The notes under the pieces are model-generated. The model was given only the letters and a program-made list of their open reading frames with translations. It had not been told where the DNA came from and searched no databases. A program made the translations under genes and the position numbers. 64,000 bases of DNA from Roseinatronobacter sp. S2. Its GTDB lineage: Bacteria > Pseudomonadota > Alphaproteobacteria > Rhodobacterales > Rhodobacteraceae. The number at the start of each line of letters is the position of its first letter. Within the stretch, counting starts at the first letter, position 1. The stretch spans positions 3,344,001 to 3,408,000 of the forward strand of contig NZ_CP121113.1 of assembly GCF_029581395.1 (NCBI RefSeq). The letters are read 5' to 3'. Shown in pieces: positions 1-8,986 of the stretch.

Positions 1-1375
1 CCCCCGGAGCGACGATGAAGCCCAGAATCAGCGGGGCCAGCGGGAAGTTATAGACCCGCAGAACAACCCCAAGCAAACCCGCGAATAACAGCACCCAGAC
101 ATCGATTACGGAATTGCCCGCAGCAAAGGTGCCAAGGATGGCCAGCACGCAGACAATGGGCAGCAGGATGCGCGATTTTATCATCGCGATCTTGGAATAG
201 AAGGGCAGCAGGAATTGTGACAGCCCCAGATTGATCAGGTTGGCATAAATCAGGATCAGAAACAGCGCATAGATCACTTCGGTATGATCATAGATCAGCC
301 TTGGCCCCGGTGTCATGCCCATCAGAATGAACGCTGCCCCGAACAGGGCCGCTGTCGCACTGCCGGGAATGCCGAAAGCGAAAAGCGGGATCAGCGTGGA
401 ACCGGATGTGGCGCTGTTGCCTGCCTCGGCTGCGGCGACGCCTTCCAGTGAACCTTTGCCGAATTCCTTGCCATTGCGCGAAAAACGCTGCGCCAGCCCA
501 TAGCTGATAAACGCCGCGAGTGACGAGCCGGCACCGGGCAATGCGCCGATAAGCGTGCCCATCGTCGTGCCGATCCATGTAGCTTTCATCGTTGCACGAA
601 ATTCGCGAAAGGTCAGTTTGTCCTTGCTGGCGTCATAATCGCCCAACAGGGAGTCTGCCTTTTGCCGTGTGTCATCAATTATGCGGGTGACACGGTCCAT
701 CCACGCCTTTGACAGCTGGATAATCAACTCGGACACCGCGAAAATTCCTACAAGAACGGGAATCAGCGCCAGCCCCCCCGCTAGTTCGGGGATACCAAAG
801 GTCAGGCGCAGTGACCCGCCCATCGGGTCGCGCCCGATCATGGCCAGCAGGATACCCAATGCGGCCATTGCCACGCCCTTGGCAACCTTGCCCTTGGTCA
901 ATGCAGAAATCAGCAACAACGAGAAGGCATAGAGCGCGAAGAACTCGATCGGGCCGAAAGTCAGCGCCACGATGGCCAGTGGCAGGGCCAGAAAGATCAG
1001 CACGAAATCGCTGGTCGTATCGCCAATGACCGACGAATAAAGCGCCGTCATCAGCGCCTTGTTGGGATAGCCCTTAAGCTTGGCCTGATACCCGTCAATC
1101 GCTGTCGCAGCAGACCCGGGCGTGCCCGGCACCCCAAAGGAGATGGCAGAGATTGACCCGCCAAACATGCCCCCCTTGTAAATGCCCGTCAACAAACCCA
1201 GCGCGGCGGCCGGTTCAAGGAAAAAGACGATAGGCAGCAAGATGGCAATGGCCATGTCACCGCTAAGTCCGGGAATGGCACCCAGCGTCACACCCATGAA
1301 AACACCGATGGCGACGTATAATATCACTTCGGGGCTGAACGCGAGGTATAGCGCCGGTATGAAGGATTCCAGCAT
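1..1375 (-). CDS. tctA: TctA-type large permease of a tripartite tricarboxylate transporter (3' end outside window)
   Basis: Inner-membrane permease of a tripartite tricarboxylate transporter, which takes ligand from the periplasmic TctC protein and moves it with an ion gradient. About 458 residues are visible, nearly all hydrophobic membrane segments. The two glycine/proline-rich motifs of the family are present: GAIPGLSGDMAIAILLP near residue 30 and GALPGAGSSLAAFISYGLAQ further on. The start ATG (MLESFIPALYLAF) gives the normal short N-terminus. The stop lies outside the window. It follows tctC on the same strand with about 130 bases between, and no TctB-like small membrane protein fits there, so tctB must be elsewhere or absent. 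The substrate cannot be told from sequence. Confidence 0.92.
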   Translation of the reverse strand, partial: MLESFIPALYLAFSPEVILYVAIGVFMGVTLGAIPGLSGDMAIAILLPIVFFLEPAAALGLLTGIYKGGMFGGSISAISFGVPGTPGSAATAIDGYQAKLKGYPNKALMTALYSSVIGDTTSDFVLIFLALPLAIVALTFGPIEFFALYAFSLLLISALTKGKVAKGVAMAALGILLAMIGRDPMGGSLRLTFGIPELAGGLALIPVLVGIFAVSELIIQLSKAWMDRVTRIIDDTRQKADSLLGDYDASKDKLTFREFRATMKATWIGTTMGTLIGALPGAGSSLAAFISYGLAQRFSRNGKEFGKGSLEGVAAAEAGNSATSGSTLIPLFAFGIPGSATAALFGAAFILMGMTPGPRLIYDHTEVIYALFLILIYANLINLGLSQFLLPFYSKIAMIKSRILLPIVCVLAILGTFAAGNSVIDVWVLLFAGLLGVVLRVYNFPLAPLILGFIVAPG

Positions 1376-1448
1376 GATGGCCGCCCGCTATTGAAATATT
1401 GGGGACAGGGCCGCAACCGGCAATTGACGGTCAACGCCCCAGTGCGAT

Positions 1449-1486
1449 TTCCCCCGCCAAACCGCAAGGGACGGCTGGCGGGGGAA
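1449..1486. promoter_or_regulatory. Perfect stem-loop between tctC and tctA
   Basis: TTCCCCCGCCA (1449-1459) pairs exactly with TGGCGGGGGAA (1476-1486) over a 16-base loop. It lies just after the tctC stop and before tctA. Such structures between a binding-protein gene and its permease often protect the upstream mRNA or partly terminate transcription, giving more binding protein than permease. No U-run follows on the minus strand, so a partial terminator or mRNA stabiliser is more likely than a full terminator. Confidence 0.6.
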
Positions 1487-1503
1487 GGCGGAACAGTCGT
1501 GGA

Positions 1504-2481
1504 TCAGTCGATCTCGCCGATATCGCGCAAGATGTTCCCGATGGAATCGACCGTTGCCTGATACAGCACTGTCGAATCTTCGGAATTCATCGGTTCGATG
1601 CCTGCATTGACACGGTTGCTCATGGCCACAGCGGTGGGCGAGGCCAGCGCTTCCATGAAGCAATCCTGAAGAAACTCGACCGTTTCCGCAGGGACATCAC
1701 TGGTTGCAATGATCATCAGCCATGCTGGCAACACCACGTCATAACCTGCCTCGCGGAAGGTCGGGGTGTCGGGCAGTGCAGCAGAACGTTCGGCCGCGAA
1801 CACGCCCAGCGCGGTCAGTTCCCCCGCAGCCACTTCGGACGCGATGCTGGCGGGAAGTGTCATGCCAAGGTCGATATGGCCGCCCATGATCAGGCTGCGT
1901 GTTTCACCACCGCCAGAGGTTGGCACATGGATGTTTTCCAGCCCTGTTGCCGATTCAAACAGAACCAGCGGCAGATGTACAATCCCCAACGGCGAGGCAT
2001 GACCAAACGTAATGCTGCCCGGATCAGCTTCGGCTGCGGCAACCCAGTCTTCAATCGTCTGGATCGGGTGGTCGGGACGGGTATAGACGGTAGGCAGCCA
2101 TTCAGTGAAGTTCATGACCGGTTGCCAGTCATCATGGCTCCAGTCCACGTCATCGACATAGCCCGATGTCACGATGGGGCCGTAATCGGTAACAAGCAGC
2201 GTGTGGCCATTGGGTTCGGCGTTGCGCACGAAGTTTACCGCTTCAAGCCCGGCTGCGCCCGACATGCTGACCACATCAATACGCGGGCCGCAGAATTCCG
2301 GTGCCGTTGCCGACAGCACCCGTGCCGTAATATCGCTGCCGCCGCCCGGTCCGAACGGGATGACCAGACGCAGCGGGTCACTGCCCATCGGGCTGGCCGC
2401 GCCAAGCGTGGGCGCGATTGCCACCATGGCTGCAACCGCAGTAGCGACTGCGCGTTTGCGGGTAGGAATATTATGAAACAT
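1504..2481 (-). CDS. tctC: TctC-type periplasmic binding protein (Bug family)
   Basis: Extracytoplasmic solute receptor of the TctC/Bug family, partner of the downstream TctA permease. The start ATG giving MFHNIPTRKRAVATAV is preceded by GGGAGA at good spacing. An in-frame ATG 36 bases upstream is less likely. A signal peptide spans about residues 1-30, ending near LGAASP. The mature part begins with the family pattern PLRLVIPFGPGGGSD (Bug proteins: I/V-P-F-PGG-D). It also has the central SGGGETRSLIMGGHID segment typical of Bug proteins. At 325 residues its length is normal. The ligand is probably a carboxylate, but Bug proteins vary widely. Confidence 0.92.
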   Translation of the reverse strand: MFHNIPTRKRAVATAVAAMVAIAPTLGAASPMGSDPLRLVIPFGPGGGSDITARVLSATAPEFCGPRIDVVSMSGAAGLEAVNFVRNAEPNGHTLLVTDYGPIVTSGYVDDVDWSHDDWQPVMNFTEWLPTVYTRPDHPIQTIEDWVAAAEADPGSITFGHASPLGIVHLPLVLFESATGLENIHVPTSGGGETRSLIMGGHIDLGMTLPASIASEVAAGELTALGVFAAERSAALPDTPTFREAGYDVVLPAWLMIIATSDVPAETVEFLQDCFMEALASPTAVAMSNRVNAGIEPMNSEDSTVLYQATVDSIGNILRDIGEID

Positions 2482-2863
2482 GAACGTCTCCCTGTTTGTG
2501 AAAATACTGATGCGCAAGGGCGCACCGGGGTCGTGGATACTCGGGTTTTATCCAGATTGGATTTTGGATACATTATTCATTGATGTAATGCACCGTCAAG
2601 TATTAGTGTGCTTTGAGTGTCTAATCGCGCGGCTTCCGGGTTGCGGATCCTATATTTGAGGCTACCAAAGCAGCCGCAGGAGAAGTGACTGAAATTGTGA
2701 AAAATGCCGGAAAAATACGCTTTTATAGATCACATTTAAGTCCAATAGCGGATGAACAGCCGATTTGGCGGGAAATAAAGACACTTCGCGCCATCCTCGG
2801 CAAGGGTCGGGCGGCACGTTCTGTGCGCATTCGCCTGCCGAAACAGAACCCGAGGGCGCTGAC
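2482..2863. other. Divergent intergenic region between tctC and the MFS gene
   Basis: No gene is supported here. The part nearest tctC is AT-rich and holds TACAT (2569-2573) and its inverse ATGTA (2583-2587) around a nine-base spacer, a possible regulator site for the tct operon. The rest has no clear repeat or structure. Confidence 0.35.
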
Positions 2864-4069
2864 ATGACCGCACCGCCGCCGGACTTCGTGCCAATCTGGC
2901 CCGGATTCGGGCTTATCGTATCCGCGCATTGTCTTGGGGCGATGAACCTGCTTGCTGTGCTGGCCTGTTCACCACTGATCGCGGCGGATATGGGGCTTTC
3001 CGCAGTCGAAATCGGCCTGATCGCCAGCGCCTATTCAGCGGCACTGGGGACATTGTCGATCCCTGCGGGACGGCTGGCCGACCTGATCGGCGTGCGCACG
3101 TCCCTGTTTGTGGCCGCAATGATCACAGCCGCTGGTGCAATGGTCATCGCCACCGGGGACAGTTTCGCGGTGACGCTGGGGGGCATATTGCTGTGCGGGG
3201 CGGGGTATAGTCTGGTCAATCCGGCGGCGGGGCGCGCGGTTCTGCTTTGGTATCCGCCCGACCGCCGTGGAACGCTGATGGGAATAAAGCAGACCGGCGT
3301 GCCGCTAGGGGGCGCTATCGGCACAAGCAGCGCGATGCTGGCACCTGCGCTGGGCTGGCAGGTCGTTATCGGGGGCATCGGGGGCATTACCGCAATATGC
3401 GGCGTGCTGTTTTTGATGCTGCCGCGCGATCAAAGCACGCGCACAGTTGCGCGCATGACCCTGCGTGATGAATTTGCGGCCATTGGGCGGCTGTTCCGCA
3501 ACCCGGTGCTGGGGCGCATAAATCTGGCCAGCGGGCTGACCAATGGCGGACAGTTCATCCTGTGGAGTTACCTGACAGAATTCCTGCGCATGGGCGCGGG
3601 GTTCGGCCTGCCGCTGGCCAATGCCTGCCTAAGCATCCTGCATATCAGCAGCATTGGCGGGCGTATCTTCTGGGGTTGGCTTAGTGATCGCGCTATGGGT
3701 GGCGATTCCCGGATCACCTTGCTGCTGGTGGCGGGGATTGCAACACTGGGCCTGCTGGGAGTTGCGCTGGTGACACCGGCGAATGCGGTTCTGCTGGCGC
3801 CGCTTCTGGCGGTTGTGCTGGGCGTGACCATTTGTTCTGCCACAGGGGTGCAGATGGCGCTGACCATCCAAACCGCCCAACCCGCGCAGGCAGGCGGCGC
3901 AATCGGCTACAACATGCTGGCCACCAATATAGGTGGTGTCATCGCGCCGCCGGCCTTTGGCCTTGTGCTGGAACTGTCGGGCAGCTTTGCGCTAAGCTGG
4001 TTGCTGGCGGCAACGGGCGTTGCACTGGCCTTCGGGCTGCTTTGGATGGACCGGCGCGTGAAACAATAA
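2864..4069 (+). CDS. MFS transporter
   Basis: Major facilitator superfamily membrane transporter of about 401 residues with roughly twelve hydrophobic segments. The loop after helix 2 reads GRLADLIGVRTSL, the MFS signature. A second half-repeat signature follows, GRIFWGWLSDRAMG. The chosen start (MTAPPPDFVPIW) has GAGGG upstream and puts the first helix near residue 10. An earlier in-frame ATG would add 33 polar residues not expected for this family. It is divergent from tctC and convergent with the transglutaminase-like gene. Subfamily resemblance is to CynX/NimT or oxalate/formate-like carriers, but the substrate is unknown. Confidence 0.85.
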   Translation: MTAPPPDFVPIWPGFGLIVSAHCLGAMNLLAVLACSPLIAADMGLSAVEIGLIASAYSAALGTLSIPAGRLADLIGVRTSLFVAAMITAAGAMVIATGDSFAVTLGGILLCGAGYSLVNPAAGRAVLLWYPPDRRGTLMGIKQTGVPLGGAIGTSSAMLAPALGWQVVIGGIGGITAICGVLFLMLPRDQSTRTVARMTLRDEFAAIGRLFRNPVLGRINLASGLTNGGQFILWSYLTEFLRMGAGFGLPLANACLSILHISSIGGRIFWGWLSDRAMGGDSRITLLLVAGIATLGLLGVALVTPANAVLLAPLLAVVLGVTICSATGVQMALTIQTAQPAQAGGAIGYNMLATNIGGVIAPPAFGLVLELSGSFALSWLLAATGVALAFGLLWMDRRVKQ

Positions 4070-4112
4070 CCCGGCGGTCCTATGACCCTGAACTATGGCA
4101 TGCATTCCGACA

Positions 4113-4997
4113 TCACACTGTCGGTGCCAGCGTCAGGGCCTGCGTATCGGGGCGGCTGCCCAGCAGGTCTTGCATATCGGAATGACTGCACGCGGACGGC
4201 ACCTCATCTGTCCAGACCCAGAACGATTTCAGGTCATACTCCCCAAAAGACGTGATCATCGCGCCATCTGCCGCATCGCGCCCGCGAACCATCAATACCC
4301 TGCCAATCCGCGGTTCGTTATAGCGCGCATCGAATGTATACCACCGACCGCCCAGATACACCTCGAACCACGCGCAGAAATCGCCGGGGCCGGAATAGGG
4401 CACCCCGACATCGCCCAGATAGCCGCTGGCATAGCGGGCGGGTATGCTCATGGCGCGGCACAGCGCAATCGCAGAATGCGCAAAATCGCGGCACACCCCT
4501 GTCTTTTCGCGCAGCGCGTCGCTTGCGGTCTTGGTGGGGCGCCCGAACCCATAGCCAAAGGTCAGGGTGTTGTGAACGTGGTTGCAGATCGCCTGAACCC
4601 GCGCCCAACCCGGCTGGGTGGTGCCAAACAATTCCAGTGCAACCGGCGCAAGCATATCAGATTCGCAATACCGGCTGGCTGTCAGGAATTGCAGCGTTTC
4701 AGGTGGCAGGTCGTTGACATCATGTTGTTGCGCATTCCAGTTGAACACATCCGGTTCCCCGCCCACCTCCACAATGCAATCAGACCAGAGTTTCAGCCGC
4801 CCCGCAGGCGTTTTCAACCGCGTCAGCCGATTGCCGAAAGTATCGAGGAACGTGTCCAACGGCAGGTCGGGGTCCGCCTGCACCGCAGTTGATCCGATAA
4901 CCCGCCCCGCAAAGCTGGAATGCGGCGACAAGGCAAGGATCAGGACTGTGTCTGCCTTGCTTTCAATGGTGATTTCATAACCGATGCGAATGAACAT
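4113..4997 (-). CDS. Transglutaminase-like cysteine protease-fold protein
   Basis: A 294-residue protein with an N-terminal beta-rich domain and a transglutaminase-like core. The catalytic cysteine lies in TGVCRDFAHSAIALCRAM. The histidine is probably in the DFCAWFEVYLGGRWYTFDAR stretch, whose FDARYN supplies the aspartate. This order (C, H, D) fits bacterial transglutaminase-like proteins, often found next to alpha-E or circularly permuted ATP-grasp genes. None of those partners is visible here. No signal peptide is evident, so it is likely cytoplasmic. The physiological substrate of this family is not established. Confidence 0.85.
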   Translation of the reverse strand: MFIRIGYEITIESKADTVLILALSPHSSFAGRVIGSTAVQADPDLPLDTFLDTFGNRLTRLKTPAGRLKLWSDCIVEVGGEPDVFNWNAQQHDVNDLPPETLQFLTASRYCESDMLAPVALELFGTTQPGWARVQAICNHVHNTLTFGYGFGRPTKTASDALREKTGVCRDFAHSAIALCRAMSIPARYASGYLGDVGVPYSGPGDFCAWFEVYLGGRWYTFDARYNEPRIGRVLMVRGRDAADGAMITSFGEYDLKSFWVWTDEVPSACSHSDMQDLLGSRPDTQALTLAPTV

Positions 4998-5430
4998 TGC
5001 TGCCTTTTCTGAAATGACATGAATTCGGGTCTGGCTTGTGCCCCCTGCCCCAGGCAGTCACATCAAGGGATAGTCCTATCCAAGTGCTGCGTATACCGCA
5101 CCGGACGCAATCTGCCTATGACTGTCAGGTGACACTCGGTGAACACCGCGTGATGATCCACCCCGCAAGGGACATGATATGTGCATTCCGGTGTCCAGCC
5201 GGACAGGTTCGCCATACAGTCCAAGACAGGCAACCGGATTGTTGCCCCCGAAACCTGATCCGTGCCCGCCACCCATCGCGGGTCATTCTGGTCCGTGGAG
5301 CATGCCCGCATGAAGGCGGGAACCTAGCGACGGTGGGGCTTTGGGCCAGTGTCACAAACCCAGCAACATGCCCATCAACCTGATTGTGTGAACTGACACC
5401 AAAACGGTCTGCCGTGACCCCATATGCATA
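4998..5430. other. Gene-free stretch
   Basis: About 430 bases with no reading frame resembling a known family on either strand. Overlapping short frames occur in several phases, as expected by chance in GC-rich DNA. One small hairpin (CCCGC/GCGGG) is visible near 5305-5322. Confidence 0.4.
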
Positions 5431-6255
5431 TCATTGTGTCATCGCTTTGTGCGCATGACCATCGCGGCCCGCCGGGCGGGGCGCTGCAACACCGAAGGCA
5501 TAGTCACGCCCGCCCAAACGGCGCAAGACCCCGTCACCCGCATCTTCCAGCGCAGTCATACTGTCCACCCAGTCGCCGCAATTGGCATAGGTCAGGCCAA
5601 AATGATTGTGCAGGGCGGCAATGTGGAAATGTCCACAGATCACCCCGTCCAGCCCCTTGGCGCGGGCCAGATCAACCATGTGACGTTCATATCTGCGACC
5701 ACTGTAGCGAAGCCCGTTTGCAGCCGCCAGCAGCCGGTCCACCACCCCGCGCGCCTGCGGTTGTCGCCGCGACAGCTTGCGCAACACCCGGTCACAGCGC
5801 CGCAAGCCATGGTCAATCAGGCTGCCCAGCCGTGTCATGGAATGAAGACGGATCAGGCGGCTGTCGGCTTCGTCCCCGTGCAGCACAAGGAAGCGCTTCC
5901 CCTTGGCTGTCTTGTGTATATAGGACGTCACATGCTGCGCCTTCAGCCGCGCATGCGGCGGGATCATGGCTGGATCAGGGTCATGATTGCCACGCACATA
6001 GATCAGCCGCGCGCCCGCCCGCGCGCGGGCCTGCAGATGGTCGATCACCGCCTGATCCTGCGCGCACCAATGGGGCAACAAGGGATGCCACAGATCAAGG
6101 ATATCACCGACCAGCACATAGGTTTCGGCGGGGTTATCTTGCAAGAAGCGCAGGACCAGCCCCGCGCGCGAAGACAGCGCGCCCAGATGCAAATCCGACA
6201 GGAACAATGTACGCCCCTGCGACACATGCGGGCGGAATGATCGGTCAAAAGGCAT
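5431..6255 (-). CDS. LpxH-like metallophosphoesterase (UDP-2,3-diacylglucosamine pyrophosphatase family)
   Basis: Calcineurin-like phosphoesterase with all metal-binding motifs of the LpxH type: LFLSDLHLG (DxH), LVGDILDLW (GDxxD), RGNHDPD (GNHD), VLHGDEAD and GHFHIAALH (GHxH). Family members hydrolyse UDP-2,3-diacylglucosamine in lipid A synthesis or act on related lipids. The start giving MPFDRSFRPHV places the DxH motif near residue 21, and a further in-frame ATG upstream would add 40 unlikely residues. It is divergent from a GT4 glycosyltransferase, a pairing I recall from other Rhodobacterales, suggesting an envelope-lipid role. Roughly 274 residues, normal for this subfamily. Confidence 0.85.
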   Translation of the reverse strand: MPFDRSFRPHVSQGRTLFLSDLHLGALSSRAGLVLRFLQDNPAETYVLVGDILDLWHPLLPHWCAQDQAVIDHLQARARAGARLIYVRGNHDPDPAMIPPHARLKAQHVTSYIHKTAKGKRFLVLHGDEADSRLIRLHSMTRLGSLIDHGLRRCDRVLRKLSRRQPQARGVVDRLLAAANGLRYSGRRYERHMVDLARAKGLDGVICGHFHIAALHNHFGLTYANCGDWVDSMTALEDAGDGVLRRLGGRDYAFGVAAPRPAGRDGHAHKAMTQ

Positions 6256-6479
6256 TGCACCATCCGTTTTATCCAGACGCGCAAAACATGCCGCAGCGCC
6301 GCGACAATTATGTGACCACAACGTATCAGTTTTATTGCGCACCCAAATCGTGGGGAAAATGCCACAGGGGGGCACTATTTATGGTGTCACCAAGGGCACG
6401 ATCAGCACGGTCTGACATGAACCTGTCATCTGTTCGGGGCAAAAGATGGACATCTGGAACCTGGTCCGAAACCTGGCTT

Positions 6480-7628
6480 ATGACGATGAACGCTATCCTG
6501 CCGCGCGATGCGAAACACCTGTCTCCACTCCGCGCACCCTGCGCGCAGCATCTGCCGCAACAGGCCGATGCCCGACACCGCATCCTGATCGTAACCGATG
6601 CGTGGACGCCGCAGGTGAATGGCGTTGTGCGTAGCTACGAGAATATCATCTGCGAGTTACGGGCCATGGGACATGATGTCGGGGTGATCAGCCCGCAGGA
6701 TTTCAAGACCCTGCCACTGCCGGGCTATCGCGAGATTGCGCTTGCAGCCTTTCCCTATCGCAGGCTTGCGCGCCGGATTTCCGGCTTTGGCCCTGATATG
6801 ATTCACATCGCCGTGGAAGGGCCGCTTGGCTGGGCGGCGCGGCGCTATTGCAAAAGGCATGGCCTGCCCTTCTCCACGGCGTTCCACACCAATTTCCCTG
6901 CCTATATTGCGCTACGCGCACCGCGCTTTGCGCGCGCGCCCCTTGAACGGATGGCGCTGGCTGTGCTTCGGCGGTTTCATGGCGCGGCGCATCATACATT
7001 CGTCGCCACCCCGTCGATGGAAGGGCAACTGCGCGACTGGGGCTTTGGCGGGCGCTTGCTGCGGCTGTCGCGCGGGGTAGATGCAGGGCTGTTTTACCCG
7101 CCGCAAAGGCCTGTGCGGCGCGATGTGCCTGTTTTGCTGTATGTCGGCCGCGTTGCACCGGAAAAGAACCTTGAGGGATTCTTGCGCCTGACACAGGCAC
7201 AGACCGGCCCCGCGCGCAAGGTTGTGGTCGGCGATGGTCCTGCGCTGGCGGCCCTGCGCCGCGCCTATCCTGATGTCACATTTCGCGGCAAACTGACTGG
7301 CCTGCCCCTTGCACAAGCCTATCGCACAGCCGATGTGTTTGTCTTTCCATCGCGCACCGATACCTTTGGTATTGTCCTGATCGAAGCGCTGGCCTGTGGT
7401 CTGCCGATCGCCGCCCATGATGTGCCCGGCCCGCGCGATATTGTCACCGGTCCTGCATTGGGCGCATTGGATGATGACCTTGGCCGTGCCATCCGGCGCG
7501 CACTTGCAGCCCCCGGCAGCGGCACAGAACGCAGCACCCATGCCCGTGCACTGTATACATGGGGGGCCGTCGCAAAGACCTTTGTGCACAACCGCGCGCA
7601 GATCACGCCGGAAGGCCAGCGACCTTGA
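6480..7628 (+). CDS. GT4-family glycosyltransferase
   Basis: GT-B fold, GT4-type retaining glycosyltransferase. The N-terminal domain opens with RILIVTDAWTPQVNGVVRSY, typical of the alpha-mannosyltransferase/SqdX-like branch. The C-terminal nucleotide-sugar domain has LLYVGRVAPEKNLEGFL and then FVFPSRTDTFGIVLIEALACG, the EX7E region. The start is uncertain: ATG at 6480 (or 6486) places the first beta strand about 30 residues in. The reading frame stays open far upstream only because it runs antisense to the phosphoesterase. It probably glycosylates a lipid or surface polymer together with the divergent neighbour. Confidence 0.85.
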   Translation: MTMNAILPRDAKHLSPLRAPCAQHLPQQADARHRILIVTDAWTPQVNGVVRSYENIICELRAMGHDVGVISPQDFKTLPLPGYREIALAAFPYRRLARRISGFGPDMIHIAVEGPLGWAARRYCKRHGLPFSTAFHTNFPAYIALRAPRFARAPLERMALAVLRRFHGAAHHTFVATPSMEGQLRDWGFGGRLLRLSRGVDAGLFYPPQRPVRRDVPVLLYVGRVAPEKNLEGFLRLTQAQTGPARKVVVGDGPALAALRRAYPDVTFRGKLTGLPLAQAYRTADVFVFPSRTDTFGIVLIEALACGLPIAAHDVPGPRDIVTGPALGALDDDLGRAIRRALAAPGSGTERSTHARALYTWGAVAKTFVHNRAQITPEGQRP

Positions 7629-7876
7629 CGCCCTGAATTGGAATATCTGACCGTATGGGCAGAAAATTAATGCGTGAATAAGGACATCATCCCGCCAATA
7701 GGGCGCATCATAAACAAAACTGACCGCCCGCACGGATCGTCAGGGCAAATGTCATTTGCGGCCCAAGAAAGCCGGAAATCCGGTCGCGGCAGATCGCACC
7801 ACCAGCGGCCCGGTTCCCTTGTCGCTGTCAGAAAGGCCAACTAACTGACCGCTCCAACCTTGATAAGAGCGCGCCC

Positions 7877-8986
7877 ATGTCGATCACCATTTCCGGCCTT
7901 ACCAAACGTTTTGCAAAGACGGATGTTCTGCGCGGGGTGGAACTTGGCGTGGACAAGGGCGAGCTGGTCGCGCTGCTGGGCCCGTCGGGCTCTGGCAAGA
8001 CGACGCTGCTGAAAATCATCGCGGGGCTGGAATGGCCCGATACGGGCCGCTTGACGGTGGATGGTCAGGACTGGCTGCAACTGGCAGCGCAGGACCGCCG
8101 CATCGGGTTCGTGTTCCAGCATTATGCGCTGTTCCCACATATGAAGGTGCGCGATAATCTGGCATTCGGGCTGTCGGTGCGCCCGCGGGCTGAACGTCCG
8201 GGCAAGGCCGTTATCGCCGCGAAAGTGGATGAGTTGCTGCATTTCCTGCAAATCGACCATCTGGCAGACCGCTACCCTGCGCAACTGTCAGGCGGGCAGC
8301 GCCAGCGCGTGGCCCTTGGCCGTGCTTTGGCGATTGAGCCGAAAGTGCTGCTGCTGGATGAACCTTTCGGCGCGCTGGATGCCGCGATACGCCGTGACCT
8401 GCGCCGCTGGCTGCGCGGTGTGCATGAGGCAACAGGGTCCACCACGATATTTGTGACCCATGATCAGGAAGAAGCGTTTGAACTGGCCGACCGCGTGGTC
8501 GTGATGGGTGAAGGGCAGATCGCCCAGATCGGCGATGCTGATACGATTCATGACCATCCGGCCACACCGTTTGTCGCACGGTTCATGGGGGCCACTGTGG
8601 AACTGCCTGTCACCCTGCTGGCAGGACGCGCCGAAGGCGCAGGGCTGGACCTGAGCACACTGCCACGGCGGGCGTTGCCAGATGGCGCGGGGCGGCTTTT
8701 TGTCCGCGCCGAAGATATTACGCCCGTGCCCGAAGCGGATGCCCCGTGGCGGATCGTCAGCCGAACCAGCACCGGCGCGCATCTACGCCTTGTGCTGCGT
8801 CACCCCGAACTGGGCGAAGCTGAAGCCGAAGTGCCCCGCCGCACCGTCCGGGCCGAGGCGCTGACACCAGACGCAGCCGTCCGCCTGAAGATCGAGACGG
8901 GCACGATATTTCCCACCGACCGGCGCATGCAGGCCGCATCGGCGTCGCAACTCCCGCTTACACCCCAAAAGGAGAAGACAAGATGA
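7877..8986 (+). CDS. cysA: Sulfate/thiosulfate ABC transporter ATP-binding protein
   Basis: ATPase of the sulfate/thiosulfate importer. Walker A is GPSGSGKTT near residue 35, the ABC signature is LSGGQRQRVALGRA, Walker B is VLLLDEPFGALD, and the H-loop is FVTHDQEEA. A C-terminal regulatory/TOBE-like domain follows (to residue 369), as in CysA. It is the first gene of a four-gene set, and its last codons overlap the start of the binding-protein gene (8983-8986). Having cysA first differs from the more common order with the ATPase last. Confidence 0.93.
   Translation: MSITISGLTKRFAKTDVLRGVELGVDKGELVALLGPSGSGKTTLLKIIAGLEWPDTGRLTVDGQDWLQLAAQDRRIGFVFQHYALFPHMKVRDNLAFGLSVRPRAERPGKAVIAAKVDELLHFLQIDHLADRYPAQLSGGQRQRVALGRALAIEPKVLLLDEPFGALDAAIRRDLRRWLRGVHEATGSTTIFVTHDQEEAFELADRVVVMGEGQIAQIGDADTIHDHPATPFVARFMGATVELPVTLLAGRAEGAGLDLSTLPRRALPDGAGRLFVRAEDITPVPEADAPWRIVSRTSTGAHLRLVLRHPELGEAEAEVPRRTVRAEALTPDAAVRLKIETGTIFPTDRRMQAASASQLPLTPQKEKTR

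Noticed and set aside
1399..2583. 394-codon plus-strand open frame
   Set aside because: It is antisense to a clear tctC with signal peptide and family motifs; its own translation is rich in Arg/His/Cys and matches nothing.
4095..4892. 265-codon plus-strand frame
   Set aside because: Antisense to the transglutaminase-like gene, whose catalytic motifs are clear.
5424..6479. Long N-terminal extension of the glycosyltransferase frame
   Set aside because: This part is antisense to the LpxH-like gene and has no domain; the GT-B fold begins about 30 codons after 6480.
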